The notes beneath the pieces were generated by a model. It saw only the letters and a list, made by a program, of their open reading frames with translations. It did no database searches and was not told where the DNA came from. Shown here piece after piece: positions 1 through 11,825 of a stretch of DNA of 64,000 nt (its first letter is position 1; the number at the start of each line of letters is the position of its first letter). The DNA is from Protula sp. h YS-2021 (taxonomy: Eukaryota; Annelida; Polychaeta; Sabellida; Serpulidae), in NCBI GenBank assembly GCA_949752745.1, contig OX457031.1:47201257-47265256 (forward strand), in the 5' to 3' direction. A program made the translations under genes and the position numbers.

Positions 1-504
1 AGAAAAAAGCCTACCCTGAAGCCGACTATCAAAGTGGCGGAAGCGAAAACGACTGACATTTATGCTTTGTCTTGTTAAATTTAACCCAAATTTTTGAGAA
101 AAAAATATATTCTGTAGCGCATAGAGGTTTAGTCACTGGCTCGTACATTGGTCATTAATATGTAACAATATCACATAACTAACACCGTGCACGCGTTCTG
201 AAAGCGGCGCGCCATTCCCACGGCGCATCTGTGGCAGCGCGAGGATCAACTGCCACAACGATCTCTGACTGCACGAACACTACACAATAATGATTATAAG
301 CTATACATATTATACTCTAACAGTACCAGGTGAGAAAATATAAAGGGCATTTTCTGTACCTGGCCCAACACACACCATATCTTGAGATAAGGGAATTAAG
401 TCTCAGGATCAGATCGTTTAAAACTGTTACTAGAGTCAGTTATCACATTAGTTTTACAAGAGATTTTTGCCCCTTCAGCACTTTTAAGAGATGATACAAT
501 AATG
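1..504. other. non-coding, no gene seen
   Basis: No ORF, tRNA or recognisable repeat was found before the tandem array that begins near 505. The GC-rich patch near 205-240 is unremarkable. Confidence 0.5.
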
Positions 505-1777
505 TAACCAACATGGACTCATGGAAACATACGAGCCACTGAGTCATATACCAACGTGGACTCACAAAAATATACGAGCCACTGAGTGATATACCAACAT
601 GGACTCACAAAAATATACGCACCACTGAGTCATACAGCCACATGGACTAACGGAAACAAACGAGCCAATGAGTCATACAGCAACATGGACTCACGGAAAC
701 AATCGAGCACTGAGTCATACAGCTACATGGATTCACGGAAACAAACGAGCCAATGAGTCATACAGCAACATGGACTCACGGAAACAAACGAGCCACTGAG
801 TCATACACCAACATGGACTCACGGAAACAAACGAGCCAATGAGTCATACAGCAACATGGACTCACGGAAACAAACGAGCACTGAGCCATACAGCCACATG
901 GATTCACGGAAACAAACGAGCCAATGAGTCATACAGCAACATGGACTCACGGAAACAAACGAACCACTGAGTCATACAGCCACATGGACTCACGGAAACA
1001 AACGAGCAACTCAGTCATACAGCAACATGGATTCACGGAAACAAACGAACCACTGAGTCATACAGCCACATGGACTCACGGAAACAAACGAGCCACTGAG
1101 TCATACATCAACATGGACTCACGGAAACATACGAGCCACTGAGTCATACATCAACATGGACTCACGGAAACAAACGAACCACTGAGTCATACAGCCACAT
1201 GGACTCACGGAAACAAACGAGCCACTGAGTCATACATCAACATGGACTCACGGAAACATACGAGCCACTGAGTCATACATCAACATGGACTCACGGAAAC
1301 AAACGAGCCACTGAGTCATACATCAACATGGACTCACGGAAACATACGAGCCACTGAGTCATACAGCCACATGAACTCACGGAAACAAACGAGTCACTGA
1401 GTCATACAGCCACATGGACTCACGGAAACAAACGAGTCACTGATTCATACAGCCACATGGACTCACGGAAACATACGAACCACTGAGTCATACATCAACA
1501 TGGACTCGCGGTAACAAACGAGCCAATGAGTCATACATCAACATGGACTCACGGAAACATACGAACCACTGAGTCATACATCAACATGGACTCACGGTAA
1601 CAAACGAGCCAATGAGTCATACAGCCACATGGACTCACGGAAACAAACGAGTCACTGAGTCATACAGCCACATGGACTCACGGAAACAAACGAGCACTGA
1701 TTCATACAGCAACATGGACTCACGGAAACAAACGAGCCAATGAGTCATACAGCCACATGGACTCACGGAAACAAACG
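505..1777. repeat. 43-bp tandem array with an AP-1-like site per unit
   Basis: About 29-30 head-to-tail copies of a 43-bp unit (occasionally 42 bp). The unit reads ACATGGACTCACGGAAACAA, then acgagccactgagtcatac and a short variable end. The first units (about 511, 554) are most diverged and the interior is nearly homogeneous, as expected for unequal exchange. Nearly every unit contains TGAGTCA, the consensus for AP-1/bZIP dimers, so the block offers close to 30 evenly spaced sites. 43 is not a multiple of three, so short ORFs across it (for example 924-1142) only reflect lack of stops and are not genes. Function is unknown; the AP-1 reading is an inference from the motif alone. Confidence 0.95.
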
Positions 1778-4129
1778 TCAACATCATGCCACAGCCCGTC
1801 TCGAGGCATAACGTCATGCACCCAGAAGGCCTAGATTAGAGTGTGTGTGGGAAAATTGGGGGGGGGGGGGGGGAGGGGGCATAAGTTGCCCTATGAACTC
1901 TTGTGTTATTTGATTCACAGATCAAACTGTTCCTTTCTCTCGCACAACGACATGATTACACACTTGAACACATTAGTGCTTCACTTTGAAATTATGTAAA
2001 AGAAGGTTGAGTATACTACATCTCTACGTAAATGCTAGACATTACAACCGTTAACCCACGGTAAAAGTATACAAGTATACCGCAGCTCTCGAGTGAAGGC
2101 AGGTCACAGTTAAAAGCATCTATTACATAGTGAACGGCGAAGACACATGTTAAACGCTTCTTGTTTTTGTTGTCATATTCACGAAGATTTATTAACTGTA
2201 CATCGGGGGGAAAATGCAGGCCAAGCTAACTTTGTGACGTCACCCATGTCATGCCATGTTACCCCCTCCCCCCTTCCCCTTCTCCAACCCCTCCCTGCCA
2301 ACAGCTAAAATAACCTTATTTCGCTGCATTACGCGGTCACTTTTGGGTAAACTGATAAGAATGTTAAAATAATAAAATAGAAAATAAACTGCAGGAAGTT
2401 ACTTGAGAAAACTTTGCCGTTAACCGAAGTCAGTAAACTTTTTCAGCGAAAACAGCATCTGGTGGTTACTGCCAAAAATGGCATAATATGGTTGTCAGTA
2501 AAAAATATTCTGTTAAGGAGCAACTCATCACAGTTCTTTTGCATAAAGCACCCGGAAGTGACGTCATGCGCCTCTGCAATGTGATTGGACGAACAGGATG
2601 TAAATCTATAACAGCCTTTTTACATATATTTCGGCAGAGAACCGATTATCACGGTTGCTTACACTATATCCCATGCCCACCTCATACTCCATAAATACGA
2701 AATCAACTGATTTTTGTAGTTCTCTGTTTTAATATTTGACTATTTTTTTAGAAATTCGCACTCGCATAAACAGTCTGTTCAGAATATCAGTATGAATTAA
2801 CAAACGTCTACAACTTCCAAAACAAAACAACCAGATACCGCCATATTGGGTTATTCTAACATGACTTGGGGAAATGTTGCAATCAGACTGATCAATAGTC
2901 GACAGAGATTACAGCTATGTTTAATCCAAACGATAATTAAGTCACGTGACAAAGCACACATTGACTTGGTGCGAGTCAACATGAAGATGTCACTGATCAG
3001 TAACGAAAAAGTTGATCTCATGTTCACCATTTTTCTACTGGTTCAGAATATCAATATTGACACAATATAAGTAAAATATCTGCTAGTCATTTCATTTCTT
3101 CCTCAATTACGTCCTATTCAGATAAAGTTTTCAAACCACATGTTATCCAATATTCTAATATGATTCTCATATGTTATATTATATCATATTCTTATATAAG
3201 TCTTATATTCCAAATAATCTCATATTCCTCCGAATAAATAACTAACGACCAGTCTATATCGATAAACAGAAACTTTTGTATACTTATATAAACACAAACA
3301 CAGCGCACTACTATTTCACTGGTTCAAACTACCGTTCTAAAGTACTACAACAATCTTCCAAAATGCCAAAGTGGCCTGCCAACTTTTCATTCACGAAAAA
3401 AAAAAGAGAAAGAGATTTGTTTTCTGCTGTTAAGTGACTCAGACTAGAAACACACTAAAAGTGAGCAACAACCATAGTAACAAGTATATCTGTGAAACAA
3501 AACATATATATCACTATTACAACACAACTATTGTAGACATATCTGTTCTAGAAAATAAACTGCTATTTTCTGATAAAGGTGCCATATGTGACCGCTATGT
3601 AAGCCCCACACAACAAATTAATTGCCGTAATTAAATTCAAAGGCTGTAACTGCAGGAAAATTACATTCCCCCGATCAGAAATTGAAAATCGAATAATTGA
3701 ATAATTAGTACCGAGACATTCATTCAAATTAGTGAACTCCAATGACAATAATTGAACGTTCTAATTCCCTTTCGAAATTAACCAACAACTACTCTATTCT
3801 CACAAATTATAAAAAGAAATCTTCGTTTTTTTTATTATACCCCTTTAAACCTCTCTTTGTAGCCAAGATGAAACTGCCCAGCACCCGCGTTACATACTGA
3901 GTCAAGTACACAGAAATTTCCAAATTGACGGAAATAATTGAGAAATCTGCGTCCAGTTGGATGCAAAAATTGTGGTCCCAAAATATATATTTTTTTCAGT
4001 TCTTTACCTTCACGCCCGTCTGAAAGTTAAACGCAATAGTGCCGAAATATTGCGTTCACATCAATGTTGAATTTTACAACCTAACGCGAACACTGTTTTC
4101 TCGGTGCTGTCACACTTGGCAATACCCTT
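1778..4129. other. non-coding spacer downstream of INPP1
   Basis: There is a G homopolymer near 1858-1876 and AT-rich sequence around 3120-3260. The short ORFs here (2488-2694, 2846-3070, 3434-3634) show no family resemblance. The low-coordinate end should contain the INPP1 3' UTR, since that gene is read on the minus strand and stops at 4130. Confidence 0.5.
3831..3836 (-). promoter_or_regulatory. candidate INPP1 polyadenylation signal
   Basis: TTTATT on the plus strand reads AATAAA on the minus strand, about 300 bp after the INPP1 stop codon. Position fits a 3' UTR, but AT-rich sequence gives chance matches. Confidence 0.4.
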
Positions 4130-4615
4130 TCACATTTTTTGCCATATTTCATCGACAACATCAGCACTCAGATAAGCCAGAACCCCGCCCCTATTCGCCC
4201 ACCTTTGTCCCTCGTCGCACTGCCCGCCATCTGGTGTGTGATAGGTCAACTGCGCTTTGCTTAACAACCCCGCCAAATCACACTCCCGGTTCTCCACGTC
4301 TCCCACACTCTTCCTTTTGAGATGTTCCCTCACTTGGCTGAAGTTTGCTATACCACCCCCCAGGCTCCTTAAAATCGCGTGCGGTCCGCAGGTGTCCCAC
4401 TTTGACGTCGATCCTGTGCTTAGTACGTACGCGCTGCACAGGGCGTCAATGACACACAGAATCTTATAGCCAGCCCCCGCAACAAAATGGACACTAAAGT
4501 GTGGCTGCAATTTGGACAGGATTTCGTGGGACTCGCTCGAGCTCATGACAAGGGATACAGGTCGTGCGCTCTCGCTGCCGACAGCCGCGTCCATTGAACA
4601 AGTACTTTCACCAAC
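4130..4615 (-). CDS. INPP1: INPP1 exon 7 (C-terminal domain, stop)
   Basis: 486 nt with TGA at 4132-4130. Contains AGAGYKILCVIDALCSAYVL, KWDTCGPHAILRSLGGGI, RWANRGGVLAY and ends DEIWQKM. These are the diagnostic C-terminal blocks of INPP1, including the Asp of WD that coordinates metal. Acceptor TTATACAG at 4616-4623. Confidence 0.96.
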   Translation of the reverse strand, partial: VGESTCSMDAAVGSESARPVSLVMSSSESHEILSKLQPHFSVHFVAGAGYKILCVIDALCSAYVLSTGSTSKWDTCGPHAILRSLGGGIANFSQVREHLKRKSVGDVENRECDLAGLLSKAQLTYHTPDGGQCDEGQRWANRGGVLAYLSADVVDEIWQKM

Positions 4616-7600
4616 CTGTATAAAACAGAAAGTAAATTTATGCATCACTATAACTACTTGAGATTATTTTCTCTTGATTTTTTTCCAAAGGCAAGAAGGG
4701 TAGTCTTATTTAAAGCATTTTTTTTCCTTTAAACTTTTTGACTGAGACTTTTTTGTCTTAGATTTCAATCAGTTTGGTCTAAATTATTCAATATTAATAC
4801 GTGATTTTCATTCTAGAGATTTTATGGAACGAGAACGCCAGCACCGGTACAACGCAAGCACCGGTACAACGCCAGCACCGGTACAACGCCAGCACCGGTA
4901 CAACGCAAGCACCGGTACAACGCCAGCCCTGAGACAACGCCAGCACTGGTATAACGCCAGAACCAGTACAACGCCGGTACCGGTACAACGCAAGCACCGG
5001 TACAACGCCAGCACCGGTATAACGCCAGAACCAGTACAACGCCGGTACTGGTACAACGCCAGCACCGGTACAAAGTCAGCACCAGTGCAATGTCAGCACG
5101 AATACAACGCCAGCACCGGTACAAAGTTACCACCAGTGCAATGTCAGCACGAATACAACGCCAGCACCGGCACAACGAATTTCAGATACATCTTAGTAAA
5201 AGGGTAGAAAATACCTGAGACGCTGGTGTTCTGCATGGCCTGATGTTATTTACCCTGACACCTCCATGACACAGACCCCATACACACCTACCATGCCACC
5301 TGAATCACAATAACGGCCCAGTTAAATAAAACGTAACCGTAAGTGACATTTCTCTCGGTGTAGTGGAAATGTTACACCCAACTAGATGCTGTCAGAGAGC
5401 AGCAGGATCCCCCGTGAAACTAATTGTCACCATAAATTAATAATTATGAAAGAATAATACCGGTAGCTCCAACATGATTCCCTAATACAGAAGTACCCTA
5501 GGAAGCGTCAATTTACGAATTTTCAGAGGTCTGTAATTTTGACAATTTTTGATCCATCAAACTGAAACCTTGACGTTGCACACCTACATTCGTTATTAGC
5601 TATATGAATGATAAAAAGCTCTGACCTCTTTAGTTAATACAGAAGTGGATCCACAAGGTACTTACCATCAAGTGGGACAGACGGCTCGACGGACAGACAG
5701 ACGGACAAGCTCAAACTTATATCCCTCCGTTTCAAGGGGGATATAAAACAAAAGTTAACTTTCGCAAGCAGGGTTCCATTTAGTTTACTATTTTTTTTTT
5801 TTGTGTTGCTTTTGTTTTCATGGCCACTGACGCCACGTTGTCTTTTGTAATTTATTTCTATGATTCTAGGAGGTTTTAAATACCGATGTTTTAACATGCT
5901 TAACTTGGATTTTCACGAAAGTCTGAGCCAATAAAGGCACAAAATGCATATAACAGCAGATTAAACCATATCACGTGACACAAAAGGAAAAATTCTCCAG
6001 TTTTTTTTTTTTTATAAATTACCGAGCACACCAGTATCTTACAAGATCGCATCAAGTCGTTTAGAACAATTATTTAAAGTAAAAAGCCATGTTTCAAATT
6101 TATCTGTGAAATTATCCTCTGGGAATTCACTTTAAAGAAAAGACTGTAAACTTGAAGATGAAAAATTTGGTTGAGTTGAAAATATTAAATACTTTTTTAC
6201 TTCAAAATAAATTGTCCATTGAATTGTAACTAAAAATTGCAATTAATTAACTGTAGCCACAGACAAAAATTCTCTCAAACAACATGTGTACAGTTGCACA
6301 ATGATTAGATGGTTAGTGATATAGACGACAGTTTGCAACCAGTAAAAATCAAGCATTTACTTTGTACAGCGAGCCAACGAAAAAGCTGCAAAATTTCTTT
6401 CGATAACTACAGTAGAAACGGAAATAAGGGGATGTGTATGCATGACACATCAAGCTGAATGGGACATGCCATGCAGTAAAATTCTAAAAGTGAGCGGGCC
6501 ACACCTTGTCGACGCATATCCTGGACTGTCAAATAAACCATGCGCTGCGAACTATTTGAGCGGTGATCATTGAGCTCTATGCGGGGTGCACAGTCTGTGA
6601 ATTCCCGCGTAGGAATAGCAGAATAACTGGAAAGTCCACTCCGTTTGCATATATGTCGATTTAGGACGATTTTTAAAAGCCTGTCATTTTGTCAATTTTG
6701 CTTCGATCAAACTGAAACCTTGACGTTGCACATCTTTATACCCTATATGTTGCCTATATGAAATATGAAAGCTGAATTATGCTTCGTTGATATAGAAGTG
6801 GTGTCCACAAAGTCCTATACATGTGCACATATGTCTATTTTCGACGATTTTCAAAAGCCTGTCAATTTGTCAATTTTGCTTCGATCAAACTGAAACCTTA
6901 ACGTTGCACATCTTTATACCCTATATTTTGCCTCTATGAAATATGAAAGCTGAATTATGCTTCGTTGATATAGAAGTGGTGTCCACAAAGTCCTATACAT
7001 GTGCACATATGTCTATTTTCGACGATTTTCAAAAGCCTGTCAATTTGTCAATTTTGCTTCGATCAAACTGAAACCTTGACGTTGCACATCTTTATACCCT
7101 ATATTTTGCCTGTATGAAATATGAAAGCTGAATTATGCTTCGTTGATATAGAAGTGGTGTCCACAAAGTCCTATACATGTGCACATATGTCTATTTTCGA
7201 CGATTTTCAAAAGCCTGTCAATTTGTCAATTTTGCTTCGATCAAACTGAAACCTTGACGTTGCACATCTTTATACCCTATATTTTGCCTGTATGAAATAT
7301 GAAAGCTGAATTATGCTTCGTTGATATAGAAGTGGTGTCCACAAAGTCCTATACATGTGCACATATGTCTATTTTCGACGATTTTCAAAAGCCTGTCAAT
7401 TTGTCAATTTTGCTTCGATCAAACTGAAACCTTGACGTTGCACATCTTTATACCCTATATTTTGCCTGTATGAAATATGAAAGCTGAATTATGCTTCGTT
7501 GATATAGAAGTGGTGTCCACAAAGTCCTTAGCTTGAAGAGGGGACGGACGGACGGACGGACAGACGGACAATCTCAAACCTATATCCCTCCGTTTCACGG

Positions 7601-10367
7601 GGGATAAACAGTGGTAGCATTCGGTAAGCAAGGACGCATTCGTGGGCGGGAAACTCCAAACAAGAACCGAGATTGCCAACATCGTCAAGTGAATCCAGTC
7701 AAAATTATAGAAAATTTTTTTTCAGTCTTACACGGTGTCTTTCTGGTAGGCAAACGGTTGATTTATGACACCAGCTATCGGTTCTCCTGTAGACTTTTGG
7801 TATACCCCTATTAGGACGAGTACACATTGCAGTCCCTCGCTGTGTATACCGCCGTGGGGAGAGCTGCTCACGCCACTTATATACTGTGCTGTAGAATCTG
7901 TGAAAGAAATTTATTATATCCCCAATCAATCTCATAAAAAACAGATTGCCGTGTTCAAAATGGAAAAAAAATGCAATAAATGTGTAACATCACAAAATTC
8001 AAAAGTTAAAGAAAGAACTTAAGCCTTCTTGACTCGCGTTCCTTTGACAGCATATGTCTGTGTGTGAGAGTGAGAGAGAGAGACAGACAGAGACAGACAG
8101 ACAGACAGACAGAAACAGAGAGATAGACAGACTGTGTGTGTGTGTTTCATGGAAACCACTCAGCTCTCCAGTCATAAGTTAACTGTGTTTGAACACATTT
8201 TTACTTTCGAGCCGCTTCCAGAAAAGCAATAACCTAAAATGTCGCCGCAAAAAAATTTAACCAAAACTCTTCATCTGGGGGAAAAAACAGAAGTGTAACT
8301 CCGCCATATATACTATCAATAGCTTAAATTTTAGTTCTTATTGGCCTAGCGTAGCACGTTGATTGCCCAGTTCACTCACCTATAGGATCGATCCAAATGC
8401 CAATGTCATCGCGTGTGACTTGCAGCTGCACGCCGCCGAGTTCCGGATCCGGATTCTCCGCAAGCGGCTCGTGAATGACAGTGGACAGTATTCTGGCTAC
8501 AGCCTCATTGCCGTCCAACACTTTATCTGAACAGCACTAACAGTATTAACCATAACACCAACATCAACAAATTTCCACTTAAATTTACTACGAAGAAAGT
8601 CATTTTGCATCACAAAGTAACCGCAGCAGTCAATCTTTGCACATGAACATAGCGATGTTTTTTTTGTTCCTAATAATCGATCATTGGTACAATCAGTCTA
8701 CATTATTGACACAATCAACTGGGTAATTAGCAGGTTCAGTAAAGTAGCTTTATCTAATTAACAAAAACTCGATGGCGGGCTGACCTGTCCAAAAGAAGAA
8801 ATACAAGTTCTAGCGACTTACTGAGAAGGGCACACGTTTCCTCGGCATTGTTCTGAATTTCTACCGCCACTGTTTCTCCCAGTGTGTTAGTGAATTTATT
8901 ACTTTCCTCACCATATATGCTGTCCCCGATACCTTCAAACTGAAACCAAACATTCAGCGGATAGGTATATGGCAGATGCAAAGTACGTAGTGTTTAAATA
9001 AAATCTGTGCAGTGGGTGCTGGTGGTGGGGGTGGGGGGAGGGGGAGTGCTGATGGTGGAGAGGGGGTGTTAAGTTAAATTTACAGTAACCTTTATAACAG
9101 TAAATCACAAGGCTGCCCAATGTAAAAAGCACTGATTGTTAAGGTGCGAACTTCTCGGCAGCTAGTCTATCTTGAATTAATTCCTGTTTTTTTTTTTACT
9201 TGGATCAAGTTTTTTATACAGAAATATGTCATAAGATAATTTTTTAACTAAAGATGGCTCTACAGCGGCGACTTGAGGGACAATATTCGTATATAATGAA
9301 TAACCCACATATACATTACCATAAAAACCGTTCAACTGCATGTCTCATCTTCTAAAGAAATTATTCAGTAAATTTTAAGCGCAAAAAAAGGGAACTTGCT
9401 TTTTTAACTCTGTTCACTTAACCAGCCCATGCGACACACTGATATGAGTTATATAGCATCCACTTAACTGACTGCATCAGTATCCACTCATAACATAAGA
9501 GCGTACCTTTCCCGATAAGTAATGTCTGACCATTTCTTGAACCAGGACATCTGCCAGAGTTTTAAAATCCTGAACAAATCGCTTATTTTTGGCTTCGCCT
9601 GTCTTTTCTTCCACTAGGAGTTTGAACAGCGCTTCTTCAGACCTGCCGACAAGTAAGATGCTGCACCAGTACGGACAAGCTGTCATCGGGGGGGGGGGGG
9701 GGGTGGGGGGGGGGGTGGGGGGAAGTCTCCAAACTACCTAGAATTCGGTCGGCGTGACCTTGTAAATGGGTCAAGTCAAAATAAACATAATGTTATTCAC
9801 CTACATACTACATGACAAGTCCTATATATACCCAGTATCAATGGAAGCGGATTATCGGAGAGGGAGTAACAGCCAGCGATGGACAGACCGGCGGACACCC
9901 GGACAATACGTAAAGCCGAGGTTGGCGGACAAAAAAAAAAACAGTTAAATTACACAATACCTTCTGCTAGGGAGGAGGAGGTAACGACAAAGAAGCACAA
10001 AGATATTTCAAACAGTTCACTAATATGCTGCGAAAGGACAACACAAATGAATGACTGCACATAGCAACAACAAGAGCTGAACTGAGACTATGTTAGTACT
10101 TAACACCTGTGAGTTTGTGCCCACTAATTACCTTTCTTCGTTTTTAACGCTTTACCATTTTTCCGTATAGCTTCTTTTACCGTTTACCGCTATTTCCGTC
10201 ACCATTATATGTGTTACCATTTTTTCCGTTTACCATTATTTCCGTTACCATTTTTTCTGTTTACCGTCATTTCCGTTACCAACATGACCTCACCTTATCA
10301 CCCTTGCCAGACGGGCTGCCTTCTCCGCCACTTTGAGAATATCGCCCAGAAGTTCAGCGAGATTCAT
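4130..10367 (-). CDS. INPP1: inositol polyphosphate 1-phosphatase, complete, 7 coding exons
   Basis: Join (minus): 10367-10294, 9642-9507, 8939-8822, 8526-8380, 7897-7732, 5299-5254, 4615-4130. The parts sum to 1173 nt including the stop, giving 390 aa, close to about 400 aa in vertebrates; all introns are GT-AG and all phases agree. The family removes the 1-phosphate from inositol 1,4-bisphosphate and 1,3,4-trisphosphate in the cytosol, needs Mg2+ and is inhibited by lithium. Visible motifs: GEESN at 80-84, DPIDST at 156-161 (split between exons 4 and 5), LIGVY and GVINQPF in exon 5, the WHGRCVWG block in exon 6, and KWDTCGPHAIL with the metal/catalytic Asp303 in exon 7. The N terminus (LLGDILKVAEKAARLARVIR) and FKTLADVLVQE match the family closely. 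No frameshift or missing catalytic residue was seen, so it is probably functional. Confidence 0.95.
4835..5180. repeat. 17-bp minisatellite in INPP1 intron 6
   Basis: About 20 copies of AGCACCGGTACAACGCC with drift, ending some 70 bp from the exon 6 donor. Because 17 is not a multiple of three and the unit lacks stops, ORFs are open in several frames on both strands; they are not genes. Each fresh unit carries ACCGGT. Confidence 0.95.
5254..5299 (-). CDS. INPP1: INPP1 exon 6, 46-nt micro-exon
   Basis: Encodes WHGRCVWGLCHGGVR, matching the family's RWKGQ-YWGLSY block. Acceptor GATTCAG, donor AGG|GTAAAT. Phase in (2 bases from exon 5) and phase out (0, into Val-Gly-Glu-Ser of exon 7) both fit, which supports this very short exon despite its size. 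Confidence 0.85.
5500..5750. repeat. diverged single copy of the 178-bp satellite plus CGGAGGGATATA tail
   Basis: Shares AAACTGAAACCTTGACGTTG and the agaagtgg-tccacaa segment with the array at 6650-7530. It ends in GACAGACGG-type repeats and the box tatccctccgtttc followed by GGGGGATATA, exactly like the downstream end of the larger array. Confidence 0.8.
6650..7610. repeat. 178-bp satellite in INPP1 intron 5
   Basis: About five copies; the motif TCGACGATTTTCAAAAGCCT recurs at 6841, 7019, 7197 and 7375, a strict 178-bp spacing. The first copy is diverged, later ones almost identical. The block terminates in (GGAC)n and the box TATCCCTCCGTTTCACGGGG. The ORF whose translation reads VCPSVRPS here is only the tetranucleotide read on the minus strand. 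Confidence 0.95.
7732..7897 (-). CDS. INPP1: INPP1 exon 5 (DPIDST second half)
   Basis: 166 nt, acceptor TTTCACAG, donor CCGT|GTAAGA. Encodes DSTAQYISG, GLQCVLVLIGVY and AGVINQPFAYQKDT. Easy to miss because an unrelated-looking ORF runs through it in another frame. A donor two bases earlier (ACC|GTGTAAG) is possible but would skip the frame needed by exon 6. Confidence 0.9.
8058..8146. repeat. compound GT/GA/CAGA microsatellite
   Basis: Consecutive TG, AG, ACAG and TG dinucleotide/tetranucleotide runs inside INPP1 intron 4. Confidence 0.9.
8380..8526 (-). CDS. INPP1: INPP1 exon 4
   Basis: 147 nt, acceptor GTTCAG, donor ATAG|GTGAGT. Encodes KVLDGNEAVARILS to GIWIDPI; the Asp of DPID is split across the junction with exon 5. 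Confidence 0.95.
8822..8939 (-). CDS. INPP1: INPP1 exon 3 (GEESN metal-site exon)
   Basis: 118 nt, acceptor TTTCAG, donor A|GTAAGT. Encodes FEGIGDSIYGEESNKFTNTL and the following EETCALL. The Glu pair in GEESN corresponds to metal ligands of the lithium-sensitive phosphatase fold. Confidence 0.95.
9007..9070. repeat. G-rich GGTGGGGG/GGTGGAG tract in INPP1 intron 2
   Basis: Purine-rich low-complexity tract with several G runs; potential G-quadruplex on the plus strand, so on the template side of the INPP1 transcript. Confidence 0.6.
9507..9642 (-). CDS. INPP1: INPP1 exon 2
   Basis: 136 nt, acceptor GGCAG, donor AAAG|GTACGC. Encodes SEEALFKLLVEEKTGEAKNK and RFVQDFKTLADVLVQEMVRH, the most conserved N-terminal block of the family. 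Ends in phase 0. Confidence 0.95.
9689..9722. repeat. poly-G tract in INPP1 intron 1
   Basis: Three G runs broken by single T bases lie about 47 bp upstream (in gene sense) of the exon 2 acceptor. On the transcript this is a long C run, where the polypyrimidine tract would be. Confidence 0.8.
10137..10282. repeat. ~30-bp degenerate tandem TTACCATTTTTTCCG
   Basis: Four to five degenerate units built on TTACCATT-TTTCCGT, adjoining the INPP1 exon 1 donor on the intron side. Confidence 0.75.
10294..10367 (-). CDS. INPP1: INPP1 exon 1 (start codon)
   Basis: 74 nt. The ATG is at 10367-10365, followed by MNLAELLGDILKVAEKAARL and ARVI. The donor AAG|GTGAGG leaves two bases (AG) that complete Arg with the first base of exon 2. 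The start is chosen because the helix it opens aligns with the vertebrate N terminus. Confidence 0.92.
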
Positions 10368-10797
10368 TTCTTTGGTTCCCTCTTTCCTTGTTTCCTTTTT
10401 AAAAAAGAAGAAAACCACACAAAATTTAAGAAAGTATGTAACTAAAATAGGCAGAGTAATGAAAGAAATGTCGCCAGTCCTGTTTTAACTTATGGTACTA
10501 AAATCATTTAACAGCAGGAATTCTATTATCAAACGCTAGTCCCTCTACTTATTGATTTCTACAATTCCATCTCCTGGGCTTCTAACCTGTGAATTTTTAA
10601 CACGAAGGCCCAATAAACTAGATTACATATATCAAATACTCAAAAGTTTTGCGGTTTTTTTTCACCAAACTAATCGGGTACAAAATGAAAGAATGTATAA
10701 AAAAATAGTAAACACACAAACAAACAAAAACCTCTGATTTTTCTATCTACATCGCCCACACATTTGAAATTAATAAATCATCTGATCTTATATAATT

Positions 10798-11314
10798 TAA
10801 CACTTGACAGGCCTTTGGCTTGCAAGGGGTTATTGAATTTGTGCGAGCAGCCGTTGGCATCTTTTTTTTTTCTTGACAGTGATCGGATTTCTTGTGTCAT
10901 CTCCTCCACTGGCACTACGGGCCCTAGGGCCACGAAACTTGGGACTTAGGTAGAACTTGATATGAACGTGTGCATGACACTTTTTATTTTCGCCTTCGAT
11001 TTCGTTTTCTTGTTTAAAACGCCATGTGAAAAGAGTGTATTTTTTGCAAGTAAATGCTTAGGCATTTAACGCACAGCACAGAACACACAGTTGCTCAGCT
11101 TTGTGCGAGCTCTCACTGCGTAAATAGATAACACGGCGTATGCCTGATCAGTCAATAAAACCTTAAGTCAACAAAAATCAAACACTACTCGGCTTATAAG
11201 ACGTATTCAAGCTGTGTTGTTTGCAATATATTATTCAAGAAATTGAAGGAAGTATTTTTGCTTTTTAATTTTTGTCGAGTTTTTACCATTTCGCTAGCGA
11301 AATGAGGTTCTAGT
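10798..11314 (+). mobile_element. HINE-like (Helentron non-autonomous) element, copy 1
   Basis: 517 bp, the most diverged copy. Begins TAACACTTGACAGGCC (hairpin GGCCTTTGGC-type start), ends with the palindrome ATTTCGCTAGCGAAAT, then GAGGTT and CTAG. The subterminal repeat ttgtcaagtg seen in other copies is degenerate here (ttgtcgag). Flanks fit insertion between two T residues. No coding capacity. Confidence 0.8.
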
Positions 11315-11825
11315 TATGGTTGCTCTATAAACAATACAAGTTAATGTGTTTCTAGTAAAACTGTTTTTTTTTTTTTCAAGGAATTTTTATATTATTTCTT
11401 TATAAGACGTTACAGGGGAAACGTCATAGATTTCTGCAAATATGAAAGAGGGAATAAGTTAATTCACAGTTTCAATGCTCTCGAAACATTTGGCGTTTCC
11501 ACTGAAAATAGGAAGGCGGAAGATTGACGGACCTCTGAAGGCACTCTTATGTAGGACTACACGGTCGAAAATTAGTTCAAAATCGCTCTATCTATAACCA
11601 TGATCGAGATAACGTCTCTGGCGGATTTCATTATACAGATGTCACATAACTTTTGGCCTTGAACCTGAATTTCAAGAATCACGTCACGAGGTTAGTCCCA
11701 CTTCAACAGTAGATGTGTTTGGTCAGGACTTTGAGCCTGCCCCTGGTTGTTTTTGTGTTCAAAGAAATGGTTTGACTTCTATTTGACCTTTGAGATCAAG
11801 GTAAAAATATGGTTTCAACGAGACC

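Noticed and set aside
924..1142. 72-aa ORF in the 43-bp array
   Set aside because: Unit length is not a multiple of three; the frame is only a stop-free path through repeats.
505..1777. CRISPR-like regular array
   Set aside because: Units are contiguous with no unique spacers, and the genome is animal.
4794..5207. Overlapping ORFs on both strands with YRCWRCTGA-like repeats
   Set aside because: All lie in the 17-bp intronic minisatellite; open in several frames for compositional reasons.
7455..7688. ORF containing LSVCPSVRPS, and the similar one at 5634-5897
   Set aside because: Translation of the GGAC/GACAGACGG microsatellite and satellite tail.
4650..8380. Impression that INPP1 had lost its central exons
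   Set aside because: Exons 5 (7732-7897) and 6 (5254-5299) were found by motif reading on the minus strand with matching splice sites and phases.
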